Assembly (NCBI RefSeq): GCF_017409525.1
Contig: NZ_JAFQSO010000008.1
Coordinates: 1-64,000 of the forward strand
Origin: Methanobrevibacter sp.
GTDB taxonomy: Archaea > Methanobacteriota > Methanobacteria > Methanobacteriales > Methanobacteriaceae
Direction of reading: 5' to 3'
Length of the DNA: 64,000 nt
The stretch's first letter is position 1; each line of letters begins with the position of its first letter. The position numbers and the translations under genes were made by a program. Below are positions 36,433 to 45,257 of this stretch, piece after piece. The notes under the pieces were generated by a model. It did not search any database. It was not told the origin of the DNA and worked only from the letters and a program-made list of their open reading frames with translations.

Positions 36433-36840
36433 TTATTTTCTACTTCTTATGAAACCAGCCCCAATTATAGCCATAGCAGCAACTAATACTGCTAACGGAT
36501 TACCAGTAGCTGGACTGTTCACAGGGTTATCGGAGTTTTCTGGATTTTCAGAACCTTCTGGACTTTCAGAACCTTCTGGACTTTCAGAACCCAACGCCAT
36601 CACATCATCTGTCGGTTCTGTGAGATTTCCATCCTCGCCTATTTCCTCTTCATCAGTGTCATCCTCAAGGTCTGCATCATCAGTTCCTTCATCACCTTCA
36701 CCGTCTGTTGTGTCATCATCAATTGTTGTGTCATCATCTGCAATAATGTCGCCAGCATCGTCAACCGCTGAAACTGCAGTTGCACTCATGATTACAACAA
36801 ATACGGCAAAGATAGCTATTAAGCTCTTATTTAATCTCAT
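36433..36840 (-). CDS. Acidic repeat surface protein with a sortase-like C-terminal signal
   Basis: The 135-residue protein has a signal peptide (about 1-25), a strongly acidic Asp/Glu/Thr region (about 27-80), and a short Ser-Pro-Glu-Gly repeat (SESPEGSESPEGSENPENS). Its end is SPATGNPLAVLVAAMAIIGAG plus FIRSRK. The tail (P-x-T-G, hydrophobic helix, basic residues) has the layout of sortase sorting signals, though the family is archaeal and the enzyme, if any, is not in this window. The protein probably sits on the cell wall. AGGAGGTG precedes the ATG. Confidence 0.85.
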   Translation of the reverse strand: MRLNKSLIAIFAVFVVIMSATAVSAVDDAGDIIADDDTTIDDDTTDGEGDEGTDDADLEDDTDEEEIGEDGNLTEPTDDVMALGSESPEGSESPEGSENPENSDNPVNSPATGNPLAVLVAAMAIIGAGFIRSRK

Positions 36841-37042
36841 ATTTTCACCTCCTAAAATCTTTATTAAAAGTTACATTGTTTTGTTAAATATAGTTTACTA
36901 TAGTTATTAACTTTTTAAAATACAAAATCTTTCATAAATTTGATTTTCTTTGTGAGGTTGAAAAATTCACTATTTACCATATAACACTTAACACAAACTA
37001 AACTTCATAGTATTTATATCATCATATCCAGATGTTATTAAC

Positions 37043-37372
37043 ATGGATAGAGCAGTTTTGATTATTTTAAATGAAAACTTTTCACTAACACTTGACGGTG
37101 AAATAAAAAATAATAAACTTAAAGATAAAAAATTTTCACCCGGAAGCGACATTTGGACAGAAGAGCTTCCACGACTGGGTTTCAGTGATGAAAATGTTCA
37201 AAAGGACTATGATGAATTCATCTCAGACATCATGAGCCTGTTTACAGAACCTGGCGTTGATGAAGTGTTCCTTGATGCGAAAATAGGTGAGGAATCAGAA
37301 TACCTAAACGGCAAAAAGCCATTGCTAATAAGAAAAATAGAAGAGTATAGCGTAGATGAAATCATAGAATAG
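37043..37372 (+). CDS. Hypothetical acidic protein
   Basis: The 109-residue soluble protein starts MDRAVLIILNENFSLTLDGEI and is rich in Asp/Glu. No motif, signal or membrane helix is seen. A TATA-like stretch about 25 bp upstream of the ATG suggests a leaderless transcript. Its 3' end overlaps the next, convergent gene by 11 bp. The amino-acid pattern looks protein-like, but I recognise no family. Confidence 0.75.
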   Translation: MDRAVLIILNENFSLTLDGEIKNNKLKDKKFSPGSDIWTEELPRLGFSDENVQKDYDEFISDIMSLFTEPGVDEVFLDAKIGEESEYLNGKKPLLIRKIEEYSVDEIIE

Positions 37373-37700
37373 CATTGGCCTTATTCAATACTTCATCCAT
37401 GTCACTGAATTCCAGAGGTTCACCCTCTTCAGATACCTTTTCCGTTGTAATCAAAACATTTGGAGAAGCCCATATATATGAATACATGAAATAACCAACA
37501 TTCACGAAAATCAGAAAAGAAATTGAAGACAATGCAATGATTAAACATATTGCATGTATCAATAGATTGCCATATCTTCTCTTTCTCATCAAGATGAAAT
37601 TCTTGTCTTCATCAACCAACTTGAATTTTTTTTGGGACAACTCCTCTGAAATCTTTTTCATTTCTTTGGGAGTGTCTGCACCCAATATCAATAGCTTCAT
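37362..37700 (-). CDS. Hypothetical protein with two membrane helices
   Basis: The 112-residue protein has a soluble start (MKLLILGADTPKEMKKISEEL), a basic patch MRKRRYGN, a hydrophobic span of about 35 residues (about 46-80) that may form one or two helices, and an acidic tail. There is no known family. Its ATG follows the nitroreductase stop by one base, so it is cotranscribed with the PrpD/citryl-CoA lyase cluster upstream. Confidence 0.75.
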   Translation of the reverse strand: MKLLILGADTPKEMKKISEELSQKKFKLVDEDKNFILMRKRRYGNLLIHAICLIIALSSISFLIFVNVGYFMYSYIWASPNVLITTEKVSEEGEPLEFSDMDEVLNKANAIL

Positions 37701-37701
37701 A

Positions 37702-38211
37702 TTAATCTTTATAAACTACAAATTCATCCAATTCTTTTCTTGGAGTATCACGAGGCTCTGCATTACCATAACCTAAAGGGGTGAACAATACCGGCTCCTC
37801 ATTTTCATCCAAGTCCAAGAACTTGTGAGCCTCATACTTTTTAAATGCACCTATATAACATGTTCCAAGACCAACATCCCAAGCTGCAAGAATCATATGA
37901 TCCATTACAATTGTTGCGTCTATATCAGCGATGTTTTTTCCATCCCAAGGTCTTGTCCATGCCTTATCCCTTTGTGCAACAACGCATAAAGCATAAGGAG
38001 CCTCAGTAAACCATTTAGCAGCATAGATTTTGGATAATTCTTCCTTATATTTTTTGGTGTCAATTACATAGACTTTAAATGCCTGCGCATTGACTCCTGT
38101 TGGAGCGATTGTTGCTGCATTTAGAACATATTCCAACTTTTCTTTCTCCACTTCCTTATCCAAATAGCCTCTAACACTATAACGTTCTTTAATAACATCT
38201 ATAAATTCCAT
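37702..38211 (-). CDS. Nitroreductase family protein
   Basis: The 169-residue protein starts MEFIDVIKERYSVRGYLDKEV, with the FMN-binding R-x-S-x-R pattern. ATIAPTGVNAQAFKVYVID and AAWDVGLGTCYIGAF follow. This is a compact one-domain nitroreductase that would bind FMN as a dimer. It lies seven bases downstream of the citryl-CoA lyase-like gene, so it may act with that cluster, for instance on an enoate intermediate, or simply be cotranscribed. The substrate is unknown. Confidence 0.93.
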   Translation of the reverse strand: MEFIDVIKERYSVRGYLDKEVEKEKLEYVLNAATIAPTGVNAQAFKVYVIDTKKYKEELSKIYAAKWFTEAPYALCVVAQRDKAWTRPWDGKNIADIDATIVMDHMILAAWDVGLGTCYIGAFKKYEAHKFLDLDENEEPVLFTPLGYGNAEPRDTPRKELDEFVVYKD

Positions 38212-38218
38212 TTTATCT

Positions 38219-39013
38219 TCAACCTTCGTAAATTATATCATCCAAATCGCAAAAACGCCTGAATTCTTCTTCATCCATTTTTTCTTCATGAATATGAGCA
38301 ATAATGCCTGGGAGTCTGCCTATCATGAAAATTCCCAAACCCAAATCTGGAGTAAAACCCAAATCAGATAATATGGCTGCATTGGCACCATCCACATTGA
38401 GTCTAATTTTCTTTTTTTCATATGCCAAGTCTTCAACGGCAAGAGCAAGTTTGATATGGGGTCCAACAAAGCCCTGCTTAATTACAAGCTCCATCAATTT
38501 ATCCGCCCTCGGGTCAACATTATGATACCTATGTCCAAAACCGGGTATCTTTTTATCACCAACGATATACTCATTGAAAATTTCAATAGCCAAACTGGCA
38601 ATCTGCTTATTGTCAATGTTTGAGTCTTCAGTCAAATACAAAGAACCAATCTTTGATTGATACAACTCCATTGTTTTTTCAATGGCTCCAGCATGTTTAT
38701 GACCAAAAGATAAAAATGCTCCTGCTACAGCCGAATTTAAAGGCGAACCGGATGATGCGACAAGACGAGCTGTCTGAGTACTCGGAGGAGTCGCCCCGTG
38801 ATCACAGAATGAAACCAAAACCTGATTAAATATTCTTCCCTCGGTTATTGAAGGAAGCCTTCCTTTTAAAATTAAATAAACCATATCACTATATCTAATC
38901 TTTTCAATCAAATCCCTCTGATTATAACCTCTAGTGACAATTTTATCTGTTTCCACTTTAGATATAGCTGTTTTTAAAGAATGCTGGTTGACTTTAAAAT
39001 TATTTTCTTGCAT
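38219..39013 (-). CDS. Citryl-CoA lyase / citrate-synthase-fold protein
   Basis: The 264-residue protein is a short member of the citrate synthase superfamily, lacking the large N-terminal portion. The catalytic histidine motifs are present: SFGHKHAGAIE (about residue 104) and IPGFGHRYHNVDPRAD (about 155-170). CDHGATPPSTQTARLVASSGSPL fits the CoA-binding region of citryl-CoA lyase (Ccl) and ATP-citrate lyase C-termini. It probably cleaves or forms a C-C bond adjacent to a CoA thioester. It is part of the PrpD cluster. No CoA ligase or transferase gene is adjacent. Confidence 0.88.
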   Translation of the reverse strand: MQENNFKVNQHSLKTAISKVETDKIVTRGYNQRDLIEKIRYSDMVYLILKGRLPSITEGRIFNQVLVSFCDHGATPPSTQTARLVASSGSPLNSAVAGAFLSFGHKHAGAIEKTMELYQSKIGSLYLTEDSNIDNKQIASLAIEIFNEYIVGDKKIPGFGHRYHNVDPRADKLMELVIKQGFVGPHIKLALAVEDLAYEKKKIRLNVDGANAAILSDLGFTPDLGLGIFMIGRLPGIIAHIHEEKMDEEEFRRFCDLDDIIYEG

Positions 39014-39055
39014 TTTAATGTATCCTTAATCTCAATTAATAATTAATATATTTTC

Positions 39056-39928
39056 TTACAATTTTAATGTTGCTACTCTCGGTTCGACAAAACATGACGG
39101 CCTAACAGCAACAATTCTAACCCCACTTGCCCTCTGATTGCCGATGTTAACATAAGAACCTAAAACAGTGGCATTTCCCCCAAAACCTAATGGACCAATA
39201 CCTGTTTCATTTAATTTAGAGGTAACTTGTTTTTCAATTTCACTCATATCATCCAAATTGCCATAGGCGATTGATTTTAAAAGAAGCGCATTCGCTTCAT
39301 AGTGTGTTCTTCCAATTCCAATAGACGGAATTGATGGAGTGCAACCCAATGCCCTCAACGAATCTTTTAACCAACCACAGGCCGTATCGATAACATTTGA
39401 AAAAGAGCGCTTATGATATACCCTAAATGTTTTAGCCCTGATTTCCGGACCTCCACCTTCAAGGATAAAATGAATATTCAATGTATCCGGAGAGATATCT
39501 CTCCTGTAACTCGATTCATCATTTCTGGAATCTATTAAAATTGAAGCTGGCTTGAGCATGCCTGGTTTTTCAAATAAACCTTCACTTTGCTCAATTCTTT
39601 CAATTTCACCACCCTTTACCGCCATAGGTCTTGCAGGAAGATTATTTAAGCCCAAAGCTATTCCTTCATGAATTTGATTTATTAGCTCCCCTGAAACTTC
39701 CCTTTGTGAACCCAACTCTATGATTACATGAGGAATTCCAGTATCATCACATAACGGGAATCTGGTCTTTTGGCTAACTTCATAATTTTCTAAAATTTGT
39801 GATAAGGCCCAACGGGCATTTTCATTATTCTCTTTCAAAATGGCCCTATTTAGTGCATTCAATTTATCTTCAGACAAGGTGGTGGATGCTTTAATGATTG
39901 AATCGGAAATATCGTCTAAAATATCCAT
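39056..39928 (-). CDS. Fumarase/L(+)-tartrate dehydratase alpha-subunit-like protein without a neighbouring beta subunit
   Basis: The 290-residue protein matches the alpha subunit of class I fumarase and tartrate dehydratase (TtdA). The three expected [4Fe-4S] cysteines are visible in FPLCDDTG (Cys60), ALGCTPSIPSIGIGR and VRPSCFVEPR. The beta half, usually about 200 residues and encoded next to it, is absent here. It may pair with a distant beta, or act as a dedicated partner within this cluster. I start at ATG 39928, four bases after the preceding stop; a longer reading overlaps that gene. Confidence 0.88.
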   Translation of the reverse strand: MDILDDISDSIIKASTTLSEDKLNALNRAILKENNENARWALSQILENYEVSQKTRFPLCDDTGIPHVIIELGSQREVSGELINQIHEGIALGLNNLPARPMAVKGGEIERIEQSEGLFEKPGMLKPASILIDSRNDESSYRRDISPDTLNIHFILEGGGPEIRAKTFRVYHKRSFSNVIDTACGWLKDSLRALGCTPSIPSIGIGRTHYEANALLLKSIAYGNLDDMSEIEKQVTSKLNETGIGPLGFGGNATVLGSYVNIGNQRASGVRIVAVRPSCFVEPRVATLKL

Positions 39929-39932
39929 ATAA

Positions 39933-40835
39933 TCACTCAGGAATTGATAAATCACTAGATTGATTAGGAGATGCAACAGCATCAGGACAATAAGAATCAA
40001 TCACTCTTTTGACCAGCACAACTTGCTTTATGCGAGCTATTGCTTCTTTTTCTGTTGTATCCCAATTATGATTTGCGGCAACAGACCCTCCAGTTTTCAA
40101 ATAAACCGGACTGGCAACATCAATGAAACTAGGAACTTCATAATGCCTTATAAAGCCGCCAGTGGACTTGGGATTTTCCGTATGCAAATCTAAAGAAATG
40201 TCGATGGCATTTCTAATTGCTGCAATCATAGGAATTTGCAAATCCCTAACTGGATTTAAAGAATTAAGACCCATTTCTTCAAGCATTACTGCAGAAGCAG
40301 GATTTGCATGTCCTGCATGGGCAGATAATTTAAAATGGACATTTTTTGGAATTTCACCTTCAATCCTCATTTTATTTAAAACCCAAAGCAATCCCTCATC
40401 ATACAACAATATTCCTCGAACGCCAAGATCGCATGCCCTCTTTACATCCTCAATAGCATAAACTAAGTTGTCATAACCCCTAAGCCTATATCCAATTCTG
40501 CTTCCCTCTTTAGTGTGGGCAGTGGCTGACGTGTCATATGTTGCTCTTGGACCCACTGATAAAAACAACTCACAACCATAATTGATAGCCAAATCGACCA
40601 TCTTTTTTATTTCATCATCACTTAAAAGCATTATTCCTTTTGTTTGGGTAACTCTGTGGATAAAAATATTGTTTTTAAAGGATTCCTTTAAAAGTGCACT
40701 CATTGCAATTGGAGATTGAATTCCCGGAACTTCAAAACGATATTGTCCACCATCACTAAAACGTTTGGATGATTTAAAATCGTCCCGAACTTCTCCAATT
40801 CCAACATTCTTTAAAAATTCTTTAGTATCGTCCAT
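39933..40835 (-). CDS. TIM-barrel protein resembling U32-family peptidases
   Basis: The roughly 300-residue protein has a repeating beta-alpha pattern with MVDLAINYGCELFLSVGPRATYD, KRACDLGVRGILLYDEGLLWVLNKM, HFKLSAHAGHANPASAVMLEEMG and LNPVRDLQIPMIAAIRNAI. This resembles the barrel of U32-type proteins, although no protease activity is implied. A His/Asn-rich segment SAHAGHANP may form the active site. A start at ATG 40835 follows the PrpD stop closely; an upstream in-frame ATG lies at 40847. It sits between PrpD and TtdA-like genes, so a lyase or isomerase role in that pathway is as likely as proteolysis. Confidence 0.75.
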   Translation of the reverse strand: MDDTKEFLKNVGIGEVRDDFKSSKRFSDGGQYRFEVPGIQSPIAMSALLKESFKNNIFIHRVTQTKGIMLLSDDEIKKMVDLAINYGCELFLSVGPRATYDTSATAHTKEGSRIGYRLRGYDNLVYAIEDVKRACDLGVRGILLYDEGLLWVLNKMRIEGEIPKNVHFKLSAHAGHANPASAVMLEEMGLNSLNPVRDLQIPMIAAIRNAIDISLDLHTENPKSTGGFIRHYEVPSFIDVASPVYLKTGGSVAANHNWDTTEKEAIARIKQVVLVKRVIDSYCPDAVASPNQSSDLSIPE

Positions 40836-40836
40836 A

Positions 40837-42243
40837 TTATCTACCATTCAACTTTTCAACGACATATTTCATGGAATAATCTTCTAGCGAATCTATTACC
40901 GTAAGATTTCTTATATCATATAAAGGGTTATTGGATTTGAATTTGTCAATCAATTCACTTAACTGGTATGGATTTTCAAAATCGCCTTTTGGAAGCAATG
41001 TAATATTCTGAAATACACCATTTCTGAATGCCTTGTCTAATTTAATAATAACATTAGACGGTCGTTTTTCAGGATACAGTTCATTTAACTGATCATCTGA
41101 AAGAATTATCATCCTGTTTACCAAATCTTTAATGCTGTTGACTTTATCGACAGTGGAATAGTTATCCAAAAGGCCAAATTCAATTAATTGATTTATATCA
41201 TCAACAGTGACTTCGCCGACGACTAGCGATATTGCAACGGCATAAGGCAATGATTGCTTTAACTCTTCAATATTTTTAGGGTTGAAATTATTATGTTCGG
41301 CCGCAACGGAATACGTTTTTACGGCAATATTCTCTATATGCTCATATTCATCACCTATACTTGCCTTAAGCTTTAAAGCCGTGTCGATTGAAGAGTGAAT
41401 ATGTCTGCAAAATGGGTATTTCTTAAAGTAGATGTCTCTGACTCTTACCTTTCCTATATCTTTTATGATATCTTCAAAAGAAAAATTATCTACATCATAG
41501 CCATCATAGACCATTGTTTTTAAAAATCCTTCATTTCCCTCTAGAATAGTGCCACTGCCGGTAAATCCATTTCTCGCAAGAATTGCAGACAAGATTCCAT
41601 TATATACTGCTTTTCCCGCATGAAGTGACTTGCCCATGGACCCTCCGTGATCTGATTCCAAAAGTCCTGCAGCTTGAGTTCCGCATAGGCCCAATGCATT
41701 TAAAATTTGATTATCATCAAGTTTCAACAGTTTTGAAGCGACGGTACCTGCAACAAAAGCACCAATAGTGCCGGTTGTATGAAATCCTTTATTCCTATGC
41801 ATTGGATTTACCATCTTGCCAAGCAAGATTCCAACTTCATATCCAACAATGACTCCTTCTAAAAATTCTTTTCCGCTTAAATCATAACTTTCGGAGATTG
41901 CTAAAGCTGTTGGAAATATAACTGAACCCAAATGGATTTGAGCACCTCTGTGACCATCATCCAATTCCAATACGTGGGCAGAAACACCGTTTAGAAAACC
42001 TGCACTTAAAATATCAGTCTTTAAATTCCTTCCGATTACGGAAGCCTTTAAGTTTAGCTTGGAGTTTCCTGAAAATATTTCTTCAACTGTATTAAAAGCT
42101 ATTTTTGAAGCATTCTCATTTGCGCCACGGTAAGTTACTCCAAAAAAATCTAAAAAAGCAGCTTTTACGGTGGTGATGGACTCCACAGTTGCTTGTTCAT
42201 AACGATAGTTTGAAATAAATTTAGAAATATTTTTTAAAAACAT
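40837..42243 (-). CDS. MmgE/PrpD family protein (2-methylcitrate dehydratase / cis-aconitate decarboxylase fold)
   Basis: The 468-residue protein has the PrpD N-terminal helical domain with AAFLDFFGVTYRG, SAHVLELDDGHRGAQIHLGSVIFPTALA (the DD.H active region at about 75-100) and GFHTTGTIGAFVAGTVASKLL. A C-terminal domain follows with YFKKYPFCRHIHSSIDTALKL. Family members dehydrate 2-methylcitrate or decarboxylate cis-aconitate. I start at ATG 42243 with GGTG four bases upstream; the frame extends to 42300, but the extra residues look non-native. With citryl-CoA lyase and TtdA-like genes adjacent, the substrate is probably a branched di- or tricarboxylate. Confidence 0.9.
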   Translation of the reverse strand: MFLKNISKFISNYRYEQATVESITTVKAAFLDFFGVTYRGANENASKIAFNTVEEIFSGNSKLNLKASVIGRNLKTDILSAGFLNGVSAHVLELDDGHRGAQIHLGSVIFPTALAISESYDLSGKEFLEGVIVGYEVGILLGKMVNPMHRNKGFHTTGTIGAFVAGTVASKLLKLDDNQILNALGLCGTQAAGLLESDHGGSMGKSLHAGKAVYNGILSAILARNGFTGSGTILEGNEGFLKTMVYDGYDVDNFSFEDIIKDIGKVRVRDIYFKKYPFCRHIHSSIDTALKLKASIGDEYEHIENIAVKTYSVAAEHNNFNPKNIEELKQSLPYAVAISLVVGEVTVDDINQLIEFGLLDNYSTVDKVNSIKDLVNRMIILSDDQLNELYPEKRPSNVIIKLDKAFRNGVFQNITLLPKGDFENPYQLSELIDKFKSNNPLYDIRNLTVIDSLEDYSMKYVVEKLNGR

Positions 42244-42322
42244 AAAACACCTTAAGATAATATATGTTAAAAGTAGTATTAAAAATTTAACTAATGCCAA
42301 AAAACATCAGTTGAAAATTAAT

Positions 42323-42814
42323 TTAAACTGCCGGAACACCGGTTAAAACCAATACTATATGGGCTACAATAGCTGCACCATAATATGTTGCTGCAATAAC
42401 TAAAACAGTGATTACAATAGCTCTCCAACCTAAAGCCTTGAATTCATCCCAACTTTTACCCATACCAATACCAACATATGCTAAAAATACGGTGACAATA
42501 GATAAAAGTTCTACTTTGGACACATAATACAATACAAAATCAGATGTGGGCATTCCAGGAAATGCCAATAATATACCGAATATGCTTATATAAAGAATTG
42601 AAGAGACATTGAACGGCAAGTATCTTTCCAACCAAACCCCTGCAAGAGTAATAAGAGATAGAATACCCATACCCACCAAAGAATCGGTCATTGGATGCTT
42701 ATAACCTAAATAATTACCAATCACGGTTATGACTGAAAATATAGCCAATAACAGAATCCAATTAAATATACCATGAACCGTGACATTTTCAGAACCGTCA
42801 ATTAAATCAGGCAT
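42323..42814 (-). CDS. Small membrane partner of the DUF3100 protein
   Basis: The 163-residue protein has a polar N-terminus and about five hydrophobic helices (about 17-37, 46-65, 72-90, 98-122, 130-158). Its ATG overlaps the DUF3100 stop by one base (TAATG), so the two are translationally coupled and may form one carrier. No family is recognised. As part of the PrpD cluster, a substrate-uptake role is inferred from context only. Confidence 0.8.
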   Translation of the reverse strand: MPDLIDGSENVTVHGIFNWILLLAIFSVITVIGNYLGYKHPMTDSLVGMGILSLITLAGVWLERYLPFNVSSILYISIFGILLAFPGMPTSDFVLYYVSKVELLSIVTVFLAYVGIGMGKSWDEFKALGWRAIVITVLVIAATYYGAAIVAHIVLVLTGVPAV

Positions 42815-43632
42815 TATTCATCCTCCTTTTCAGGAATTATAGAATCTCTGCCAATTTTTGGTTCTAGCCAATTATACAGTCTTTCAGTTAATGGAATTGC
42901 AATAAACATTACAATATAGATACCAACACAGAATGAAAGCAGATTACTGAATCCTGCAAAAGCCTCAATTTGTGTTTCCAATCCAGGGAAAGCAGCAAGA
43001 GTCGGACCAATGGCTGCCGCATTCATACTGGCACTGCCTACCCCACTGGCCATAGCATATGCATAAGGATGGAGCGGTATGAATGATAATGAAAAGGTAA
43101 CTAAAAAACTAATGAATATTGTACCGATTACGGTACCTATGATGAATATTGCGAACACTCCTCTTGATTGCGGAGAATTAAACCCGTATTTATCTACAAC
43201 GACTGCAACATTAGGTTCCCTACCAATGGAATTAGTCATACCAATGGATTCTTTTTTAAATCCTAAAAGCAATGCAATTGGAAGCACTAAAATGGTTGCA
43301 AGGTGGCCCAATTCCTGTAGAATTAATGCGGGACCCATATCAAAAATCAAGCTTATTGACTGGCCGCTGGAAACAGCCAACTTGGCAATTAGAACACCGA
43401 TGAAAAGCATCATTGCTCCTTCAGCAATACGAGCTTGCTTTCTTTGAATCCATTTGATGGGTTTGGCCAAATAAAAAACAAGCCCTAAAATAATAGTATA
43501 GATTAAAGGCATTATGGTAATGGCTACATCTTTTGTTATCGGGATTTTTATAGTACCGATTAATTCCGCAATAACAACCAGAATGAGTACGGTTATATGC
43601 AATCGGTAATCTCTCCAGGGATTCTTCTTCAA
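42814..43632 (-). CDS. DUF3100 family membrane protein, possible carboxylate carrier
   Basis: The 272-residue version (TTG 43632) has about eight helices. Its ALILQELGHLATILVLPIALLLGF and SIGREPNVAVVVDKYGFNSPQSRGVFAIFIIGTVIGT segments are typical of DUF3100 (PF11299). GSASMNAAAIGPTLAAFPG near residue 205 follows a small-residue pattern seen in anion carriers. The frame stays open and hydrophilic (PNKDGQVEHIYREKTDKRI) upstream to about 43692. There GGGAG precedes an ATT codon, so the true start may be upstream of 43632. It heads the PrpD cluster. The substrate is unknown. Confidence 0.85.
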   Translation of the reverse strand: MKKNPWRDYRLHITVLILVVIAELIGTIKIPITKDVAITIMPLIYTIILGLVFYLAKPIKWIQRKQARIAEGAMMLFIGVLIAKLAVSSGQSISLIFDMGPALILQELGHLATILVLPIALLLGFKKESIGMTNSIGREPNVAVVVDKYGFNSPQSRGVFAIFIIGTVIGTIFISFLVTFSLSFIPLHPYAYAMASGVGSASMNAAAIGPTLAAFPGLETQIEAFAGFSNLLSFCVGIYIVMFIAIPLTERLYNWLEPKIGRDSIIPEKEDE

Positions 43633-43933
43633 AATCCTCTTATCCGTTTTTTCACGATAAATATGTTCAACTTGTCCATCTTTATTTGGAATAAAAATCC
43701 GCTCCCAAAAATGTAACCCTTCAAAAAAGTTTATCAGTATAATATATTTTCCTAAAACATATTATTTAAATGGATAGCATTTAACTTTAAAAATATCACT
43801 AAATGAGAACAAAAACTAGTAATACTATTCCTATAATATGAATAAAAATGACAATGTTAAAGCAAAAATCATGCTCTCAATAACTGAGTTTGTACAATTA
43901 AACTCAAAATGAAATGACAATAATCAGCCATAA

Positions 43934-45199
43934 TCATAAATTCATACGACAAAGTGGTTTTGAAAGGTGTCGCCTTGCAGAAACCGGTGTTTCATAAAAT
44001 TGGAAATTTTTTAAAGATCTTTGGATTTTGACAGGAACTTTTTTACTGGATTTTATTTTCCTGCCACATTTTTTGCATTTGAACCCTTTATTCTTACCTG
44101 CGGAAGTCATCCTTTTTCCACATTCACAAATCGGATTTTTATACTCAACATCATTTAATTTTATAACTTGAAATTTTTCAATATTAAACGTATTCTGCTC
44201 ACCAATTCCGCCGTATACCCTAATAAAATCGCCAGGACGCAAGTGAGAAACTGTATGCCTGAAGTTTTTGGTTGGCTCATATGCACCGCATTCTATTTCT
44301 CCGGAATCATCCCCCAGATAAAAGAACATGTGCCCCCCATCAATAATTTTTGGCCTGTTTTTAACAGTCCCGCAAACCTCATAGCATCCGAATTGCTTCA
44401 TTGAGGAGATGTTTTCTGCTTTTTGAATGTGCATATCAGTATGCTGGTTTGTCTTAAAAATGCAAAAGTCTGCAATTGGTTCTTCAACCTTAACAATATC
44501 TTTTGCTTTTTTTAATGAATCGACATTATTTGATCTTATTCCATATAAAACCGGGCACGGTGTTTTTGGTTCGATTGCTATATAGTTTTCAGAATAATCT
44601 ATATTTTCAAAAGTGTCAGGATAAGTCTCCTCATCCATCTTATAAACGGACTCATAATCAATGAGCCTTTCTGTTCCATAATTTTCAGATGCCCTGTAGG
44701 TAAGCAATTCAAAAGTATGGTCCTCTAAAGGAAGACTGATGGCCGCAATAGACCCAATTATCCCCCTTCCCTTTTTGAATTTATGAATCTCGCACCCTGC
44801 AGATTTTCCAAATTCCTCCGCTTCCTCAATTGTGATGAATTCATGAATTGCCCTGAATGCATAATCCTCCATTTCGGAAGTGATGTCACCTTCATAAAAA
44901 ATTACTCCAGGGTTTGTATTGTCACAGTCAAACATCGAAAGGTTTTCAACTTCATCTAAAACAATTTGGCGAGCCAAGTTAGCTTTTCCGTCATTTTTAA
45001 TTTTAAAGCTAACCCCTCCATTGCCCCTTGTTTTGAATCTTGCAAAGGGATTCAATCTAATCAATCTGGGATAATCCAATAGTTCAATGTCATTTTCATT
45101 TAATTTATTAATGATTTGGCTTGCCAGATATGTTGTGCACATTCCATCAGGGGAGTCCGTATCATCTATGCCAATATGTAAAACATTAATTATAATCAC
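43934..45199 (-). CDS. tiaS: tRNA(Ile2) 2-agmatinylcytidine synthetase TiaS
   Basis: The 421-residue protein has the TiaS opening LHIGIDDTDSPDGMCTTYLA, the kinase-like domain with GNGGVSFKI, and an OB-fold region (about 275-345) with FFYLGDDSGEIECGAYEP. A C-terminal zinc ribbon follows (CECGKRMTSAGKNKGFKCKKCGRK). TiaS attaches agmatine to C34 of tRNA-Ile(CAU) so that it reads AUA codons. It is essential in archaea. The reading starts at GTG 45199, but that GTG lies inside the AAAGGTGAT ribosome site. An ATT at 45190, giving M-N-V-L-H-I-G, has the better spacing. Confidence 0.97.
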   Translation of the reverse strand: MIIINVLHIGIDDTDSPDGMCTTYLASQIINKLNENDIELLDYPRLIRLNPFARFKTRGNGGVSFKIKNDGKANLARQIVLDEVENLSMFDCDNTNPGVIFYEGDITSEMEDYAFRAIHEFITIEEAEEFGKSAGCEIHKFKKGRGIIGSIAAISLPLEDHTFELLTYRASENYGTERLIDYESVYKMDEETYPDTFENIDYSENYIAIEPKTPCPVLYGIRSNNVDSLKKAKDIVKVEEPIADFCIFKTNQHTDMHIQKAENISSMKQFGCYEVCGTVKNRPKIIDGGHMFFYLGDDSGEIECGAYEPTKNFRHTVSHLRPGDFIRVYGGIGEQNTFNIEKFQVIKLNDVEYKNPICECGKRMTSAGKNKGFKCKKCGRKIKSSKKVPVKIQRSLKNFQFYETPVSARRHLSKPLCRMNL

Positions 45200-45257
45200 C
45201 TTTAAATATACAAATATATTAGATGTTAAAACAATATATAGTTAAGAGGTATTGAAC

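Noticed and set aside
36449-36910. 153-codon plus-strand ORF rich in Ser/Pro
   Set aside because: It is the antisense of the acidic surface protein; the minus frame has a signal peptide, ribosome site and sorting-like tail.
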